Source: Candidatus Nitrosopumilus sp.
Lineage (GTDB): Archaea; Thermoproteota; Nitrososphaeria; Nitrososphaerales; Nitrosopumilaceae
Reading direction: 5' to 3'
DNA: 18,687 nucleotides
Assembly (NCBI GenBank): GCA_029880665.1
Contig: JAOUNZ010000005.1
Span: forward strand, 1-18,687
The position numbers were made by a program, and so were the translations under genes. How positions within the stretch are numbered: the stretch's first letter is position 1; each line of letters opens with the position of its first letter. The notes below the pieces were generated by a model. That model was given only the letters and a program-made list of their open reading frames with translations. It had not been told where the DNA came from and did no database searches. Below, in pieces: positions 6,064 through 13,732 of the stretch.

Positions 6064-7052
6064 AATGATATCCTCATCAAGAGTGCAGTGATTACAGCCA
6101 AGATTCCTGAGAAAATAGCTAGTTTGAAAATTGCATGTTCAATTTGTTTTTCAGATAATGGTCCACTTGCAAGAATTAGTCTTACTAAAGTCACAGGGGC
6201 AGTTTTATCAGTAGTCGCTTTTAATCTAAAATCATCAGTGTGTTCCACAGGTTTTCCTTTGACTTGTCTATGTTCTACAATTTTCTTCATACTTGATAGA
6301 AATAAGAATGAGTTTATCACTGCAGGTAATAGCGCAACTGCTGCAATAATTTCTACACCACCTACAATAGCAATTGCACCATACATTGCGCCCAATGTTA
6401 GAGATCCAGAATCGCCAGGAAAAATCCTACTTGGAATTTTATGATACTTGTAAAATGCTAACGAAACAAAACCAAGAGGTAAACTAACTATCGCAATTTC
6501 ATAATGTTGCACGATAAACAAACAAATGGATAAAGAAAAGCTTGCAATCACCATAAAACCACTAGCAACACCATTAAGAACGTCAATTGAGTTGATTGTG
6601 TTTCCAGTTATAGGAATCATTAAAAATATTAACGCAACATACAGTACAGGAATTTGCACTGTCCCAAAAATCGGGAATGCAAGATCTGAATTATATGCGC
6701 CAAACATTAGAATTGGAAATGCTGCAATTGTAAGTGCTAGTGGTTTAAACCAACCCTTCATTACTTTTCTATCATCAACATAACCTATTACAAAAGCAAT
6801 TGTAGTTGTGATAATGACTGCAAGAATTTCATTCATCTGTAAAAATGCATAAAGTATCATTTCTGATGCAATTATTCCAGCAACTATTGAAGGGCCGCCA
6901 GGTCGAACCACCATCACGTCTTCTCTTTTATTCATGTCCTTTACAGTAAGATTTCTTTTTTCAAGGAATTTGATTAACGGAGGAGTCATTGTAAATACAA
7001 CAAAAAATGCAACAGTGCAAGACATTATTGTAGGAAGTATTAATTCAATCAA
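6060..7052 (-). CDS. GT4-family UDP-GlcNAc-1-phosphate:polyprenyl-phosphate transferase (AglH/Alg7-like)
   Basis: This integral membrane protein of 330 residues with about ten hydrophobic segments belongs to the MraY/WecA/Alg7 family. These enzymes transfer a sugar-1-phosphate from a UDP-sugar to a lipid phosphate, the first step in building a lipid-linked glycan. Conserved marks are MTPPLIKFLEKRNLTVKDMNK (22-42), the Asp-Asp pair in VIGYVDDR (D93, D94), NTINSIDVLNGVASG (151-165) and FPGDSGSLTLGA (211-222). The combination NSID-x-LNG with FPGDSGSL is nearer to the eukaryote/archaeal Alg7-AglH branch than to MraY. It starts with TTG at 7052, directly after the hel308 stop. ATG at 7025 would remove much of the first membrane helix, so TTG is preferred. 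A role in N-glycan or S-layer glycan assembly is inferred. Confidence 0.85.
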   Translation of the reverse strand: MIELILPTIMSCTVAFFVVFTMTPPLIKFLEKRNLTVKDMNKREDVMVVRPGGPSIVAGIIASEMILYAFLQMNEILAVIITTTIAFVIGYVDDRKVMKGWFKPLALTIAAFPILMFGAYNSDLAFPIFGTVQIPVLYVALIFLMIPITGNTINSIDVLNGVASGFMVIASFSLSICLFIVQHYEIAIVSLPLGFVSLAFYKYHKIPSRIFPGDSGSLTLGAMYGAIAIVGGVEIIAAVALLPAVINSFLFLSSMKKIVEHRQVKGKPVEHTDDFRLKATTDKTAPVTLVRLILASGPLSEKQIEHAIFKLAIFSGILAVITALLMRISF

Positions 7053-9179
7053 TCATCTAATCTTTCGTAACTCTGTTTTTATGTTATCTGCAGTGGTTGG
7101 ACCAACTTTATCAATTTCTGCTAATTTATTCACAGGGATTTTTCTCAAATCAGCTATATTCTTTATTCCATGTTTGTAAAGAATTCTGGATCTAACCCTT
7201 CCTATTCCTTTAACTCGGACTAAATCAAGTAGTTCTTCTTTTATTCCATAAGATATTCGTTTTCTTAGATCGCCTAATTCTTCAAGCAAGTCTGCCCTCT
7301 CAACGTGTTTTGAGATCTCTCTGAGACAGTATGCAAGCCAATCAGCGTTTTCGGTCATCCTGTGCATGTCTCCAGACTCTATTCCAAGGCTATCAGAGAG
7401 CGATAATTCGCTGGATTCGGTTATCCATGCATGTAAAGCTAAAAGACTTCTTGAGCAATTATATTCGGATATTGGTTCTAACAATTCTGAAGAATTATTC
7501 TCAATCATCAGACTAACTGATTCATAGTCTTTTTGTCGGAGTGAAAATTTTGGAAAGAATTCTTCACAATTCGTAATCAGATGTAAAAATCCAAATGTGT
7601 GTTTTCTTTCTTTAGATGTTTTTTCAATAGCATCTCGAAAATATGTTGCAGTTAGAGGATCAATGTATAGCATTGATGTTTTTTTTCCAAATTCAGTAGC
7701 TGCATATCGTTCACCTTTTTTAACAATCAAATATTGACTAGAAAGAAAACGGAGTGAAATATCAATTGCAAATTTCATTGTAGCCTTTCTTGATTGTAAT
7801 CCACCTAAGGTTTCCAAAAAAAATTCCAAGATTGCTTCTTTTTTAATTCCAGGATGAGTTACTATAACACTAAGAATATGAGTTCGTAAAGATTTATCAT
7901 CAGTGATTTTTGAAATGATTGGTTCAGATTCACCATTAATATAATATTCAAATAATTCCGCAGTGTTTCCATTCCCAACAATAATTGATTCACCATAATT
8001 ATCATATTGTGGTCTACCGGCTCTTCCACAAAGTTGTTTGTATTCTAAGACACTAATTGGTCTATTTGCTCCAACTTTAGCATTGTATCTATTAATATTT
8101 GAAATTACAACCCTTCTTGCAGGAAGATTGACTCCAGCAGCTAAAGTAGGAGTGGATGAGAGAAGTTTGATGGTTCCCTTACGAAACTCAGTCTCTATGA
8201 TTTCTCTGCATTTTTGATTTAATCCAGCATGGTGAAACGCAACTCCTTTTTTTACAAGTAAAGCTAATGTTTTTACCAATTCTGCAGGTTCATTTTCAGA
8301 AAGAAGTTTTTTGGAAGTTTTTTCTAATTCAGCTAGTTCTTTTTTTTCTAAAATTTGGGAAATGGCATCGGCAGCTTTTACTGCTAGTGATTTTGACCGA
8401 GTTCTAGTTTCTGCAAAGACAAGTGATTGTCCTCCTTCTTTCACTGATTGTACGCCTAGATCTATAGGAGTTCCACATAGACTACGCTCAACTTCAAAGG
8501 TTTTACCATCATTCATAGTGATCTCACCTTCATCACATACACCTTCAGAAAGAGGGACTGGTCTCCAGTCATTTTTTACAAGCGTACAACCAAGCCAATT
8601 TGCAATCTCATTAGAATTTGTTATGGTTGCGCTAAGACCTATAATTTGGGGTTTTGTATCTAGTAGTTTAATCTGAGTAAGAATCATTTCTAGAGTGGGA
8701 CCTCTACTTTCATCACCTATCAAATGTACTTCATCAGAAATAATTAATCCAATTTCTTCAATCCACTCCACACCATGTCTGATAATAGAATCCATTTTTT
8801 CATTTGTTAAAATCAAAATATTGTTAGTCTCTAAATTTTTTTCAATGTTTTCAAAATCACCAGTAGATATACCAACTTTGATTTTTTTGTCTAGAGGGAT
8901 TTTTTCTAATTTTTTAAACTCTGAAAATTTTTCGGCAGCTAAAGCGCGCAATGGACTAAGATAAACAACCTTACCGTTATTTTTTGAAAGATAATTGAGT
9001 ATTGCAAGTATTGCAATCAATGTCTTTCCACTTGCAGTGGGAGAGGAAACCAGAATGCTTTTTCCATCAAGCAATCCAGATTTCACACTATCTGCTTGTG
9101 GCGGATATAGTTTTTCAAAACCTTGTGATTTTAGAAAATCAATTACAGGATCAGGAAGTTTTAATTTTTCTATTTTCAT
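7053..9179 (-). CDS. hel308: Hel308 (Hjm) DNA helicase
   Basis: This superfamily 2 ATP-dependent 3'-5' helicase unwinds branched DNA and is linked to repair of stalled replication forks. It is 708 residues, as usual for Hel308. Motifs in order are the Q-motif region LYPPQADSV (25-33), Walker A SSPTASGKT (45-53), ISDEVHLIG (148-156), GLSATITN (181-188), LVFAETRTRS, the conserved TPTLAAGVNLPARR, and QLCGRAGRP. The C terminus has the ratchet and a helix-hairpin-helix segment LVRVKGIGRVRSRIL followed by VGPTTADNI. DEVH rather than DECH and the HhH tail separate it from Ski2-type RNA helicases. Its ATG lies in an ATGA overlap with the mcm stop, so it is translationally coupled to the replicative helicase. 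Its own stop directly abuts the next TTG. Confidence 0.94.
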   Translation of the reverse strand: MKIEKLKLPDPVIDFLKSQGFEKLYPPQADSVKSGLLDGKSILVSSPTASGKTLIAILAILNYLSKNNGKVVYLSPLRALAAEKFSEFKKLEKIPLDKKIKVGISTGDFENIEKNLETNNILILTNEKMDSIIRHGVEWIEEIGLIISDEVHLIGDESRGPTLEMILTQIKLLDTKPQIIGLSATITNSNEIANWLGCTLVKNDWRPVPLSEGVCDEGEITMNDGKTFEVERSLCGTPIDLGVQSVKEGGQSLVFAETRTRSKSLAVKAADAISQILEKKELAELEKTSKKLLSENEPAELVKTLALLVKKGVAFHHAGLNQKCREIIETEFRKGTIKLLSSTPTLAAGVNLPARRVVISNINRYNAKVGANRPISVLEYKQLCGRAGRPQYDNYGESIIVGNGNTAELFEYYINGESEPIISKITDDKSLRTHILSVIVTHPGIKKEAILEFFLETLGGLQSRKATMKFAIDISLRFLSSQYLIVKKGERYAATEFGKKTSMLYIDPLTATYFRDAIEKTSKERKHTFGFLHLITNCEEFFPKFSLRQKDYESVSLMIENNSSELLEPISEYNCSRSLLALHAWITESSELSLSDSLGIESGDMHRMTENADWLAYCLREISKHVERADLLEELGDLRKRISYGIKEELLDLVRVKGIGRVRSRILYKHGIKNIADLRKIPVNKLAEIDKVGPTTADNIKTELRKIR

Positions 9180-11263
9180 ACTCGGTTATAGTGACCAGGT
9201 TTTGATTCATAAATAGATGCTTCTCTGAGCATTCTTCTGATGTAGTTTCTTGCCTCTTCTTCTGTGAACTTTTCACTCTTTTCAAGCTCTTTGACAAAGG
9301 TTCTTTCATCTACTGGAACTTTATTGTCACCTTCAAGACTTTTGAGAACATCCATAAATAATTGCATTTTTGAAACTTCACTTCTAGGTTTTCCTTGTAA
9401 GACTCCTAGATCAACTTTACCAGTATTGACATCAACTCCTGCATCCTGAAGCATGCTCTCGATCAAAAATATTGCACGATCAGCATCCTCTTCTTCCACT
9501 TTATCTTTCATAAGTAATCTTGCCCTTGCAGTTGAAAGTCTAATGATTCCCTCAAGTTGTCTGGGAGTAACAGTGATCATTTCTTCAGACTCGACATTTC
9601 TCATCTGGAGATAATAGGCAAGAATTTTTTCTTCTGCTTCTTTTGTCATGTCAGGAACTCCACGTTTTGCATATGAAAGATATTTTGTTAACAAGTCAAC
9701 TTCAATGACAGATTTTTTATCTGTTCCCATAGTGGTGTTTCTTTGGATAATGTGTCTTGCAATCTTTTCATCTCGTTCTTTAGTAGGGATATCTCTGACA
9801 ACAAATATCAGATCAAATCTAGTAAGTAATGGAATAGGCAAATTTACGTTTTCAGTAATATTTTTGAATGGATCATATTTCCCATACATTGGGTTTGCAG
9901 CAGCTAAAATTGAAGTTCTAGCATTCAGCGTAGCCACAATACCGCCTTTTGCAATGCTTGCTGATTGTTGTTCCATAACTTCGTGTAATGCACTTCTATC
10001 TTCAGGTTTCATTTTATCAAATTCGTCAATACTTACAATACCTTGATCACCAAGTACCACTGCACCAGCTTCTAACATCATAATTCCTGTTTTATCTCGA
10101 ACTACTGCAGCTGTGAGTCCTGCAGCAGTAGAACCTCTACCTGATGTATACAGTCCTCTTGGAGCAATTCTCGCGCAGAACTTTAACATCTCAGACTTTG
10201 CAGTGCCTGGATCTCCAACTAGAAATACGTTAATATCGCCCCTGATCTTACTTCCATCGCCAAGTAATTTCTGGTTCGAACCAACAAGAAGTAACAAAAT
10301 AGATTCTTTGATTAATGATTGGCCCTGAATATGAGGGGCAAATGAATCAATCAATCTTTGATATACATCAGAGCTCTGACTAAGCGTAATAATTCTTTTT
10401 TCTTCTTCGGGGGAGATCTCTTCTCTTCCTATTTTTCTGTCAGTTTTTGAACCACGGCCACTCAAAAATTCAATATTATTTCCTTCAATTCTCAATCGAT
10501 ATAGTCCACTGTGTCCTCTCTGAACTCCTGCAACTGATTCTTGCTCCACCCTTACCACTCCAGTAAGAATAATTCTATCACCAGGTCTTGAATTATCTAC
10601 TAAATCCTGTCTGATTGTGACGTCAATATAGTGAGGAAGCTGTCCTGGAGGTAAATCCTCAGGGAGTTCCTGTAATCTTAGAATTTGAAAATCTATGAAT
10701 TTACTTGCTTCTGGTTTTAGCTCAAAATCTCTGTGTTTACAACTTGGATTATCACATACTACTGGAAGTTTTACATCCATTCCTTTGAGCTGAATTATTT
10801 TGGTTTGATGTTCGTCAGGACATATAAAGACTAGTTCTTTTGCAAGAGGTTTTACTTCTGATGCTCTAACAACCATTCCTGAAACACTGGTAATGTGTCC
10901 AATTGTTTCTGCATTGATTTGCCTTAGACTTCTTTCTAATGGAAAATTAATTAATCTTACACGAACTTCATCTTTGATTTTTTCTGCATAATCAGGGAAT
11001 CTTGTTTGTAATGTTTCTTTGATAGCTCTAGAAAATGCATCAAATATCACATCAGGATTTTTCGAAAAAATAACTTCAATGTCAGGTTCTATTACTAAGT
11101 CATTGTAGTCAACGATAATGAATTTTGCATTTTTGGGCATCATTTCATCAATTGCATTTACGTATTTGTAATTCCCTTGTCTGTCTTTAAATCGAGTTAG
11201 AAATTCTTTCACTTTGTCTGAGAGTGCAGAGGGAGTAAATGTACTGGTTTGTGAATTACTCAT
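9176..11263 (-). CDS. mcm: Minichromosome maintenance replicative helicase MCM
   Basis: This is the hexameric 3'-5' DNA helicase that drives the archaeal replication fork. The 695 residues comprise an N-terminal A domain, a zinc site formed by C148, H152, C170 and C175, an OB-fold with the DNA-binding hairpin around residues 220-260, and the AAA+ core: Walker A GDPGTAKS (350-357), LEAGAVVLGDQG, Walker B IVSIDEFDKM (409-418), sensor-1 ANP (near 456-458) and arginine finger in LLTRFDLIF (R482). A winged-helix region follows at the C terminus (PRSEVSKMQLFMDVLKSLE onward). No intein or insertion is seen. Its ATG at 11263 overlaps the end of gins23 by 8 bases and its stop overlaps the hel308 start by 4, so the three genes are almost certainly one transcript. 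Confidence 0.97.
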   Translation of the reverse strand: MSNSQTSTFTPSALSDKVKEFLTRFKDRQGNYKYVNAIDEMMPKNAKFIIVDYNDLVIEPDIEVIFSKNPDVIFDAFSRAIKETLQTRFPDYAEKIKDEVRVRLINFPLERSLRQINAETIGHITSVSGMVVRASEVKPLAKELVFICPDEHQTKIIQLKGMDVKLPVVCDNPSCKHRDFELKPEASKFIDFQILRLQELPEDLPPGQLPHYIDVTIRQDLVDNSRPGDRIILTGVVRVEQESVAGVQRGHSGLYRLRIEGNNIEFLSGRGSKTDRKIGREEISPEEEKRIITLSQSSDVYQRLIDSFAPHIQGQSLIKESILLLLVGSNQKLLGDGSKIRGDINVFLVGDPGTAKSEMLKFCARIAPRGLYTSGRGSTAAGLTAAVVRDKTGIMMLEAGAVVLGDQGIVSIDEFDKMKPEDRSALHEVMEQQSASIAKGGIVATLNARTSILAAANPMYGKYDPFKNITENVNLPIPLLTRFDLIFVVRDIPTKERDEKIARHIIQRNTTMGTDKKSVIEVDLLTKYLSYAKRGVPDMTKEAEEKILAYYLQMRNVESEEMITVTPRQLEGIIRLSTARARLLMKDKVEEEDADRAIFLIESMLQDAGVDVNTGKVDLGVLQGKPRSEVSKMQLFMDVLKSLEGDNKVPVDERTFVKELEKSEKFTEEEARNYIRRMLREASIYESKPGHYNRV

Positions 11264-11795
11264 TTAAAACACCTGTTATTTGTCGTTCAAATTCTATGCT
11301 GTTATCATAGATAGTTTTGTAGAAGACATTTTCCTCAACAGTTAGTTTATTGTATAACTCAGAATTTAGTTTTATAGAGTCTGCCATCTTTACAATCTTG
11401 CCTCTTCTCATTCTAAATAATTCCAACATCATGCTTTCAACTTTATCAAAGTCATCACGATTCAATACTTTCATAGATTCTCTTAATTTTATGTAAAAAT
11501 GATGATCCAATGTAGATAGTTGATATTCTCCAACCATTTTTTCTTTTGACAAAGCTTGTTTTAGTTCAGTAATCATATCAGGAGAATCCATTACCCCTAA
11601 ATCATTATCAGATAGAATTTTTCCCACCCATTGAGGCATGTTATTAGTATCACCTTGAGTTCCCTCAATCTTTACTCCTGCCACATTGAATTTGAAATCC
11701 TGATTAACTGTAAACCTAGCATCCTTTAGGCGATATCCAATTGAATGTACTTTTTCTATTTTATCTATTTCCATGTTAAGATCACTTATGGTCAT
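11256..11795 (-). CDS. gins23: GINS complex subunit, probably Gins23
   Basis: GINS joins MCM and a Cdc45/GAN-type protein to make the active replicative helicase. The N-terminal ~75 residues look beta-rich (GYRLKDARFTVNQDFKFNVAGVK, shown here only in part) and contain MPQWVGKILSDNDLGVM, which resembles the vPlWla..L segment of Psf2/Psf3. The rest is helical and carries FYIKLRESMKVL and LFRMRRGKIVKMAD, typical of the A domain. This B-then-A order is that of Gins23 (Psf2/Psf3 type) rather than Gins51. Sulfolobus gins23 is also next to mcm, which supports the call. ATG at 11795 is preferred (179 residues). An in-frame TTG at 11807 would add MRIL. The gene heads the five-gene minus-strand run. 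Confidence 0.75.
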   Translation of the reverse strand: MTISDLNMEIDKIEKVHSIGYRLKDARFTVNQDFKFNVAGVKIEGTQGDTNNMPQWVGKILSDNDLGVMDSPDMITELKQALSKEKMVGEYQLSTLDHHFYIKLRESMKVLNRDDFDKVESMMLELFRMRRGKIVKMADSIKLNSELYNKLTVEENVFYKTIYDNSIEFERQITGVLNE

Positions 11796-11807
11796 TAAGA
11801 TCCTCAA

Positions 11808-11942
11808 GTATCGGATCGATCAATTCTCTTAACAATTTAGTTAGATCAATTGATCCTAATTAATCTCAGACTGATCGCTATAGATGAGGATATATTTGAT
11901 TTTAAGATATAGTATTACACAATAACCAATTCGGATTTATTA
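11808..11942. promoter_or_regulatory. Divergent replication-gene promoter region with GATC cluster
   Basis: This 135-base A/T-rich gap separates gins23-mcm-hel308 (leftward) from rfcS (rightward). GATC occurs at 11814, 11818, 11844, 11852 and 11873, and twice more just inside gins23 (11780, 11799). It includes the palindromes GATCGATC (11814-11821) and GATCAATTGATC (11844-11855), so the 8-mer GATCAATT is present at both 11818 and 11844. Toward rfcS, TTTAAGATATA (11901-11911) and ATTTATTA (11935-11942) are TATA candidates; the second is about 28 bases before ATG 11967. The promoter and operator roles are inferred. Confidence 0.55.
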
Positions 11943-11966
11943 ATGGGGATTGGTCCTCTGATACTG

Positions 11967-12917
11967 ATGTCTATAACAGGTATGTGGGTAGAGAAATATC
12001 GACCAACAAAACTTTCTGAAATCGTAAACCAAACAGAAATCATAAACAGTTTGGAAGCTCTAATCAGAGATCCAACAGATATGCCACATTTGATGTTTTC
12101 AGGATCTGCCGGAGTTGGGAAGACTACCGCAGCATTATGTATTGCAAGGCAGATCTTAGGAGAAAATGCCAAGGATTACACCCTTGAGTTAAATGCATCT
12201 GACGAAAGGGGGATCGGAATGGTCAGGGAAAAGGTAAAAAAGTTTTCAAGATTTGCAGGAATGGTAGATGTTCCATTCAAAATCATTATTTTAGATGAGG
12301 CAGATGAAATGACTGCTGATGCTCAGACAGCACTCAGAAGAATAATAGAAGATACTGCAAAAATATGTCGATTTATTTTCATTGCAAATAATATTTCAAA
12401 AATTATTGATCCTATTCAGAGCAGATGTGCTACTTTCAAATTCACGTCAATACCGGAAGAAGACATAATCAGTAGGTTAGAGGAGATTGCAAAAAAAGAA
12501 AAAGTAAAGGCTGACAAAAAAGGCTTGAAGATGATTTATGATTATACTGAGGGCGATTTGAGGCATGCGATAAACCTATTGCAGGCAACTGCAAGTCTAG
12601 GCGGAATTACCGAAGATAATGTAAAGGCATCTGCAGGATTGACAAAAACCAGTGATGTTGATGTAGTTTTAAAAAGTGCACTTTCAGGAAAGGTTCTAGA
12701 AGCCAGGGAAAAAATGATCGAATTGATCAAGGTTTATGGAATGTCTGAATCAGATTTTCTAAAATATATCAACGCAGCTGTGTTCAAATCAAAGCATGAC
12801 AAGTTGGCAGATATTTTAGAAATAATTGCAAAGTATGATTATAGAATATTAGTTGGAGCAAATTCTGAGATTCAGCTTTCTGCAATGCTTGCAGAACTTG
12901 CAAAAATAGAAAGTTAA
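11967..12917 (+). CDS. rfcS: Replication factor C small subunit (clamp loader)
   Basis: This AAA+ subunit of the archaeal clamp loader, with RFC large subunit, opens and places the PCNA ring on primed DNA using ATP. The core begins MWVEKYRPTKLSEIVNQ. It then shows Walker A SGSAGVGKTT, ELNASDERGI, Walker B IIILDEADEMT, the QTALRRIIE segment with a trans-acting arginine, sensor-1 IFIANNISKI and the SRC arginine-finger motif (QSRCATF). The C-terminal collar is complete at TAA 12915-12917. Three in-frame ATGs exist: 11943, 11967 and 11982. 11967 is chosen because ATTTATTA lies about 28 bases upstream; 11982 would start exactly at MWVEKYRP, and 11943 would add eight residues. Protein length is 316 residues with this start. 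It is divergent from the gins23-mcm-hel308 operon and converges with tRNA-Ser, two bases away. Confidence 0.95.
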   Translation: MSITGMWVEKYRPTKLSEIVNQTEIINSLEALIRDPTDMPHLMFSGSAGVGKTTAALCIARQILGENAKDYTLELNASDERGIGMVREKVKKFSRFAGMVDVPFKIIILDEADEMTADAQTALRRIIEDTAKICRFIFIANNISKIIDPIQSRCATFKFTSIPEEDIISRLEEIAKKEKVKADKKGLKMIYDYTEGDLRHAINLLQATASLGGITEDNVKASAGLTKTSDVDVVLKSALSGKVLEAREKMIELIKVYGMSESDFLKYINAAVFKSKHDKLADILEIIAKYDYRILVGANSEIQLSAMLAELAKIES

Positions 12918-12919
12918 AA

Positions 12920-13003
12920 CGCAGAGAGAGGGATTTGAACCCCCGCGTGATTGCTCACACAGGCTCTCAAGGCCCGCGCCCTACCGAGCTAGGCGACCTC
13001 TGC
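12920..13003 (-). tRNA. tRNA-Ser (anticodon TGA)
   Basis: This is an 84-base class II cloverleaf. The acceptor stem GCAGAGG pairs with TCTCTGC (final pair G-U), the D arm GCCT/GGGC has loop AGCTCGGTA, the anticodon stem CGGGC/GCCTG has loop CTTGAGA, the long variable arm has stem GTGA/TCAC with loop GCAA, and the T arm GGGGG/CCCTC has loop TTCAAAT. The discriminator is G. Anticodon TGA reads UCA (Ser). The long extra arm and G73 agree with serine rather than leucine. There is no encoded CCA and no intron. TATA candidates upstream are GATTAAAATT (13024-13033) and GATATAAATT (13039-13048). The 3' end is two bases from the rfcS stop. Confidence 0.96.
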
Positions 13004-13049
13004 GAAGATTCTTTGATAATAGTGATTAAAATTTGTTGATATAAATTAG

Positions 13050-13072
13050 AAAAATAAGAAAAAAGGAAAAAA
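13050..13072 (-). terminator. Oligo-T transcription terminator of ferredoxin 1
   Basis: Just past the stop of the ferredoxin gene (13077) the minus strand carries three runs of T (T6, T6, T5) separated by CC or CTTA. Archaeal RNA polymerase terminates at such T-rich tracts without a hairpin. The tract overlaps the region upstream of tRNA-Ser, so read-through into the tRNA is probably limited. Confidence 0.6.
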
Positions 13073-13076
13073 TTCT

Positions 13077-13625
13077 TTAATCGTGTGCGTGTGGATTTTC
13101 AGAACCGGATTTCATAAGTACAAATGTTCCGGCTGCTTTCTCATGCCATTCTTGGTTAGATGATTCGATACGAATTGCACCTTCAGGACAGATTTCTTGA
13201 CAAGCCATACAAACAGTGCAATCATGTTCTCTGATTGGCATTGATTTGTCTGTATAATCTAATCTTTCATCTTGCTCCGTTTTACCAGTACCTTCAAAAG
13301 TTTCTCCCAGGCATTTTTCTGCAGGAATGTCTTTTTCGGTTCTGTACCATTGGAATGTTTGAACTGGGCATACACTCATACACGCACCAGCTGCAACACA
13401 TGAATCCCAATCTACTGCAACGGTAGTACCATGAATTCCAAGAGGGACTTGTTTTTCACCTCTAGCTTCATAGGCTGCCTTTACATCTTCGTTTGAGAAT
13501 GCTGCACCATCTGTTCTACCCTTGCCCCAAATCCAGTGAAAATTCTCGCCATTTGCATGACTTGTTTTTCCGACTGGTTTAACATCGTCGTGACAAAAGT
13601 CTTCTGGTATTTGTAATTCTGCCAT
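13077..13625 (-). CDS. Zinc-type dicluster ferredoxin, paralogue 1
   Basis: This 182-residue iron-sulfur electron carrier resembles the zinc-containing 7Fe/8Fe ferredoxins of Sulfolobus: an N-terminal extension with WIWGKG, then VPLGIHGTTVAVDWDSC, FQWYRTEKDI and CMACQEICPEGAI. Cluster ligands are C76, C82 and C86 in CVAAGACMSVCP, and C136, C139, C142 and C146. Position 79, where Sulfolobus has Asp and classic 8Fe ferredoxins have Cys, is Ala, so the first site is probably [3Fe-4S]. Candidate zinc ligands are H23, H30 and H65 (GIHG). The fourth ligand, Asp76 of Sulfolobus, is replaced by Met (SMPIREH, M129). A His-containing tail PHAHD closes the protein. It has its own promoter (13647-13660) and terminator. 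Likely partners are 2-oxoacid oxidoreductases or FNR-type enzymes, by family knowledge only. Confidence 0.88.
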   Translation of the reverse strand: MAELQIPEDFCHDDVKPVGKTSHANGENFHWIWGKGRTDGAAFSNEDVKAAYEARGEKQVPLGIHGTTVAVDWDSCVAAGACMSVCPVQTFQWYRTEKDIPAEKCLGETFEGTGKTEQDERLDYTDKSMPIREHDCTVCMACQEICPEGAIRIESSNQEWHEKAAGTFVLMKSGSENPHAHD

Positions 13626-13646
13626 GACAGGAATGCTTCAGAATAT

Positions 13647-13660
13647 TATTTAAATCTAGA
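13647..13660 (-). promoter_or_regulatory. Ferredoxin 1 promoter: CTAG-containing BRE/TATA element
   Basis: The minus strand reads TCTAGATTTAAATA. Its TATA core is centred about 26 bases before the ATG at 13625, which fits a leaderless transcript. It differs at only one position (A for C) from the ferredoxin 2 element. Just upstream of it is the inverted repeat TTAGTC-N2-GACTAA (13666-13679), a possible operator. Confidence 0.68.
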
Positions 13661-13665
13661 TATAA

Positions 13666-13679
13666 TTAGTCGAGACTAA
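13666..13679. repeat. Short inverted repeat upstream of ferredoxin 1 promoter
   Basis: TTAGTC and GACTAA are separated by two bases and end 5 bases upstream of the BRE/TATA element of ferredoxin 1. The ferredoxin 2 promoter has no matching repeat. A regulator-binding role is possible, but a 6-base arm can arise by chance. Confidence 0.4.
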
Positions 13680-13683
13680 ATCT

Positions 13684-13710
13684 AAAAAATAAAAGAAAAC
13701 AAAAATTTTT
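13684..13710 (-). terminator. Oligo-T transcription terminator of ferredoxin 2
   Basis: About 23 bases past the ferredoxin 2 stop (13733) the minus strand has T5, T4, T4 and T6 runs within 27 bases. This fits archaeal oligo-T termination and separates the ferredoxin 2 transcript from the ferredoxin 1 promoter that begins about 25 bases further on. Confidence 0.6.
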
Positions 13711-13732
13711 AGTTATAAGGGAATTTGTAATC

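Noticed and set aside
9648..10328. Long plus-strand frames opposite mcm, and similar frames opposite hel308, hisS and the GT4 gene
   Set aside because: They are antisense shadows of strongly conserved genes and show no domain or promoter of their own.
11808..11942. Replication origin in the GATC-rich gap
   Set aside because: No Cdc6/Orc1 gene beside it and no recognisable ORB repeats; a promoter/operator role is the simpler reading.
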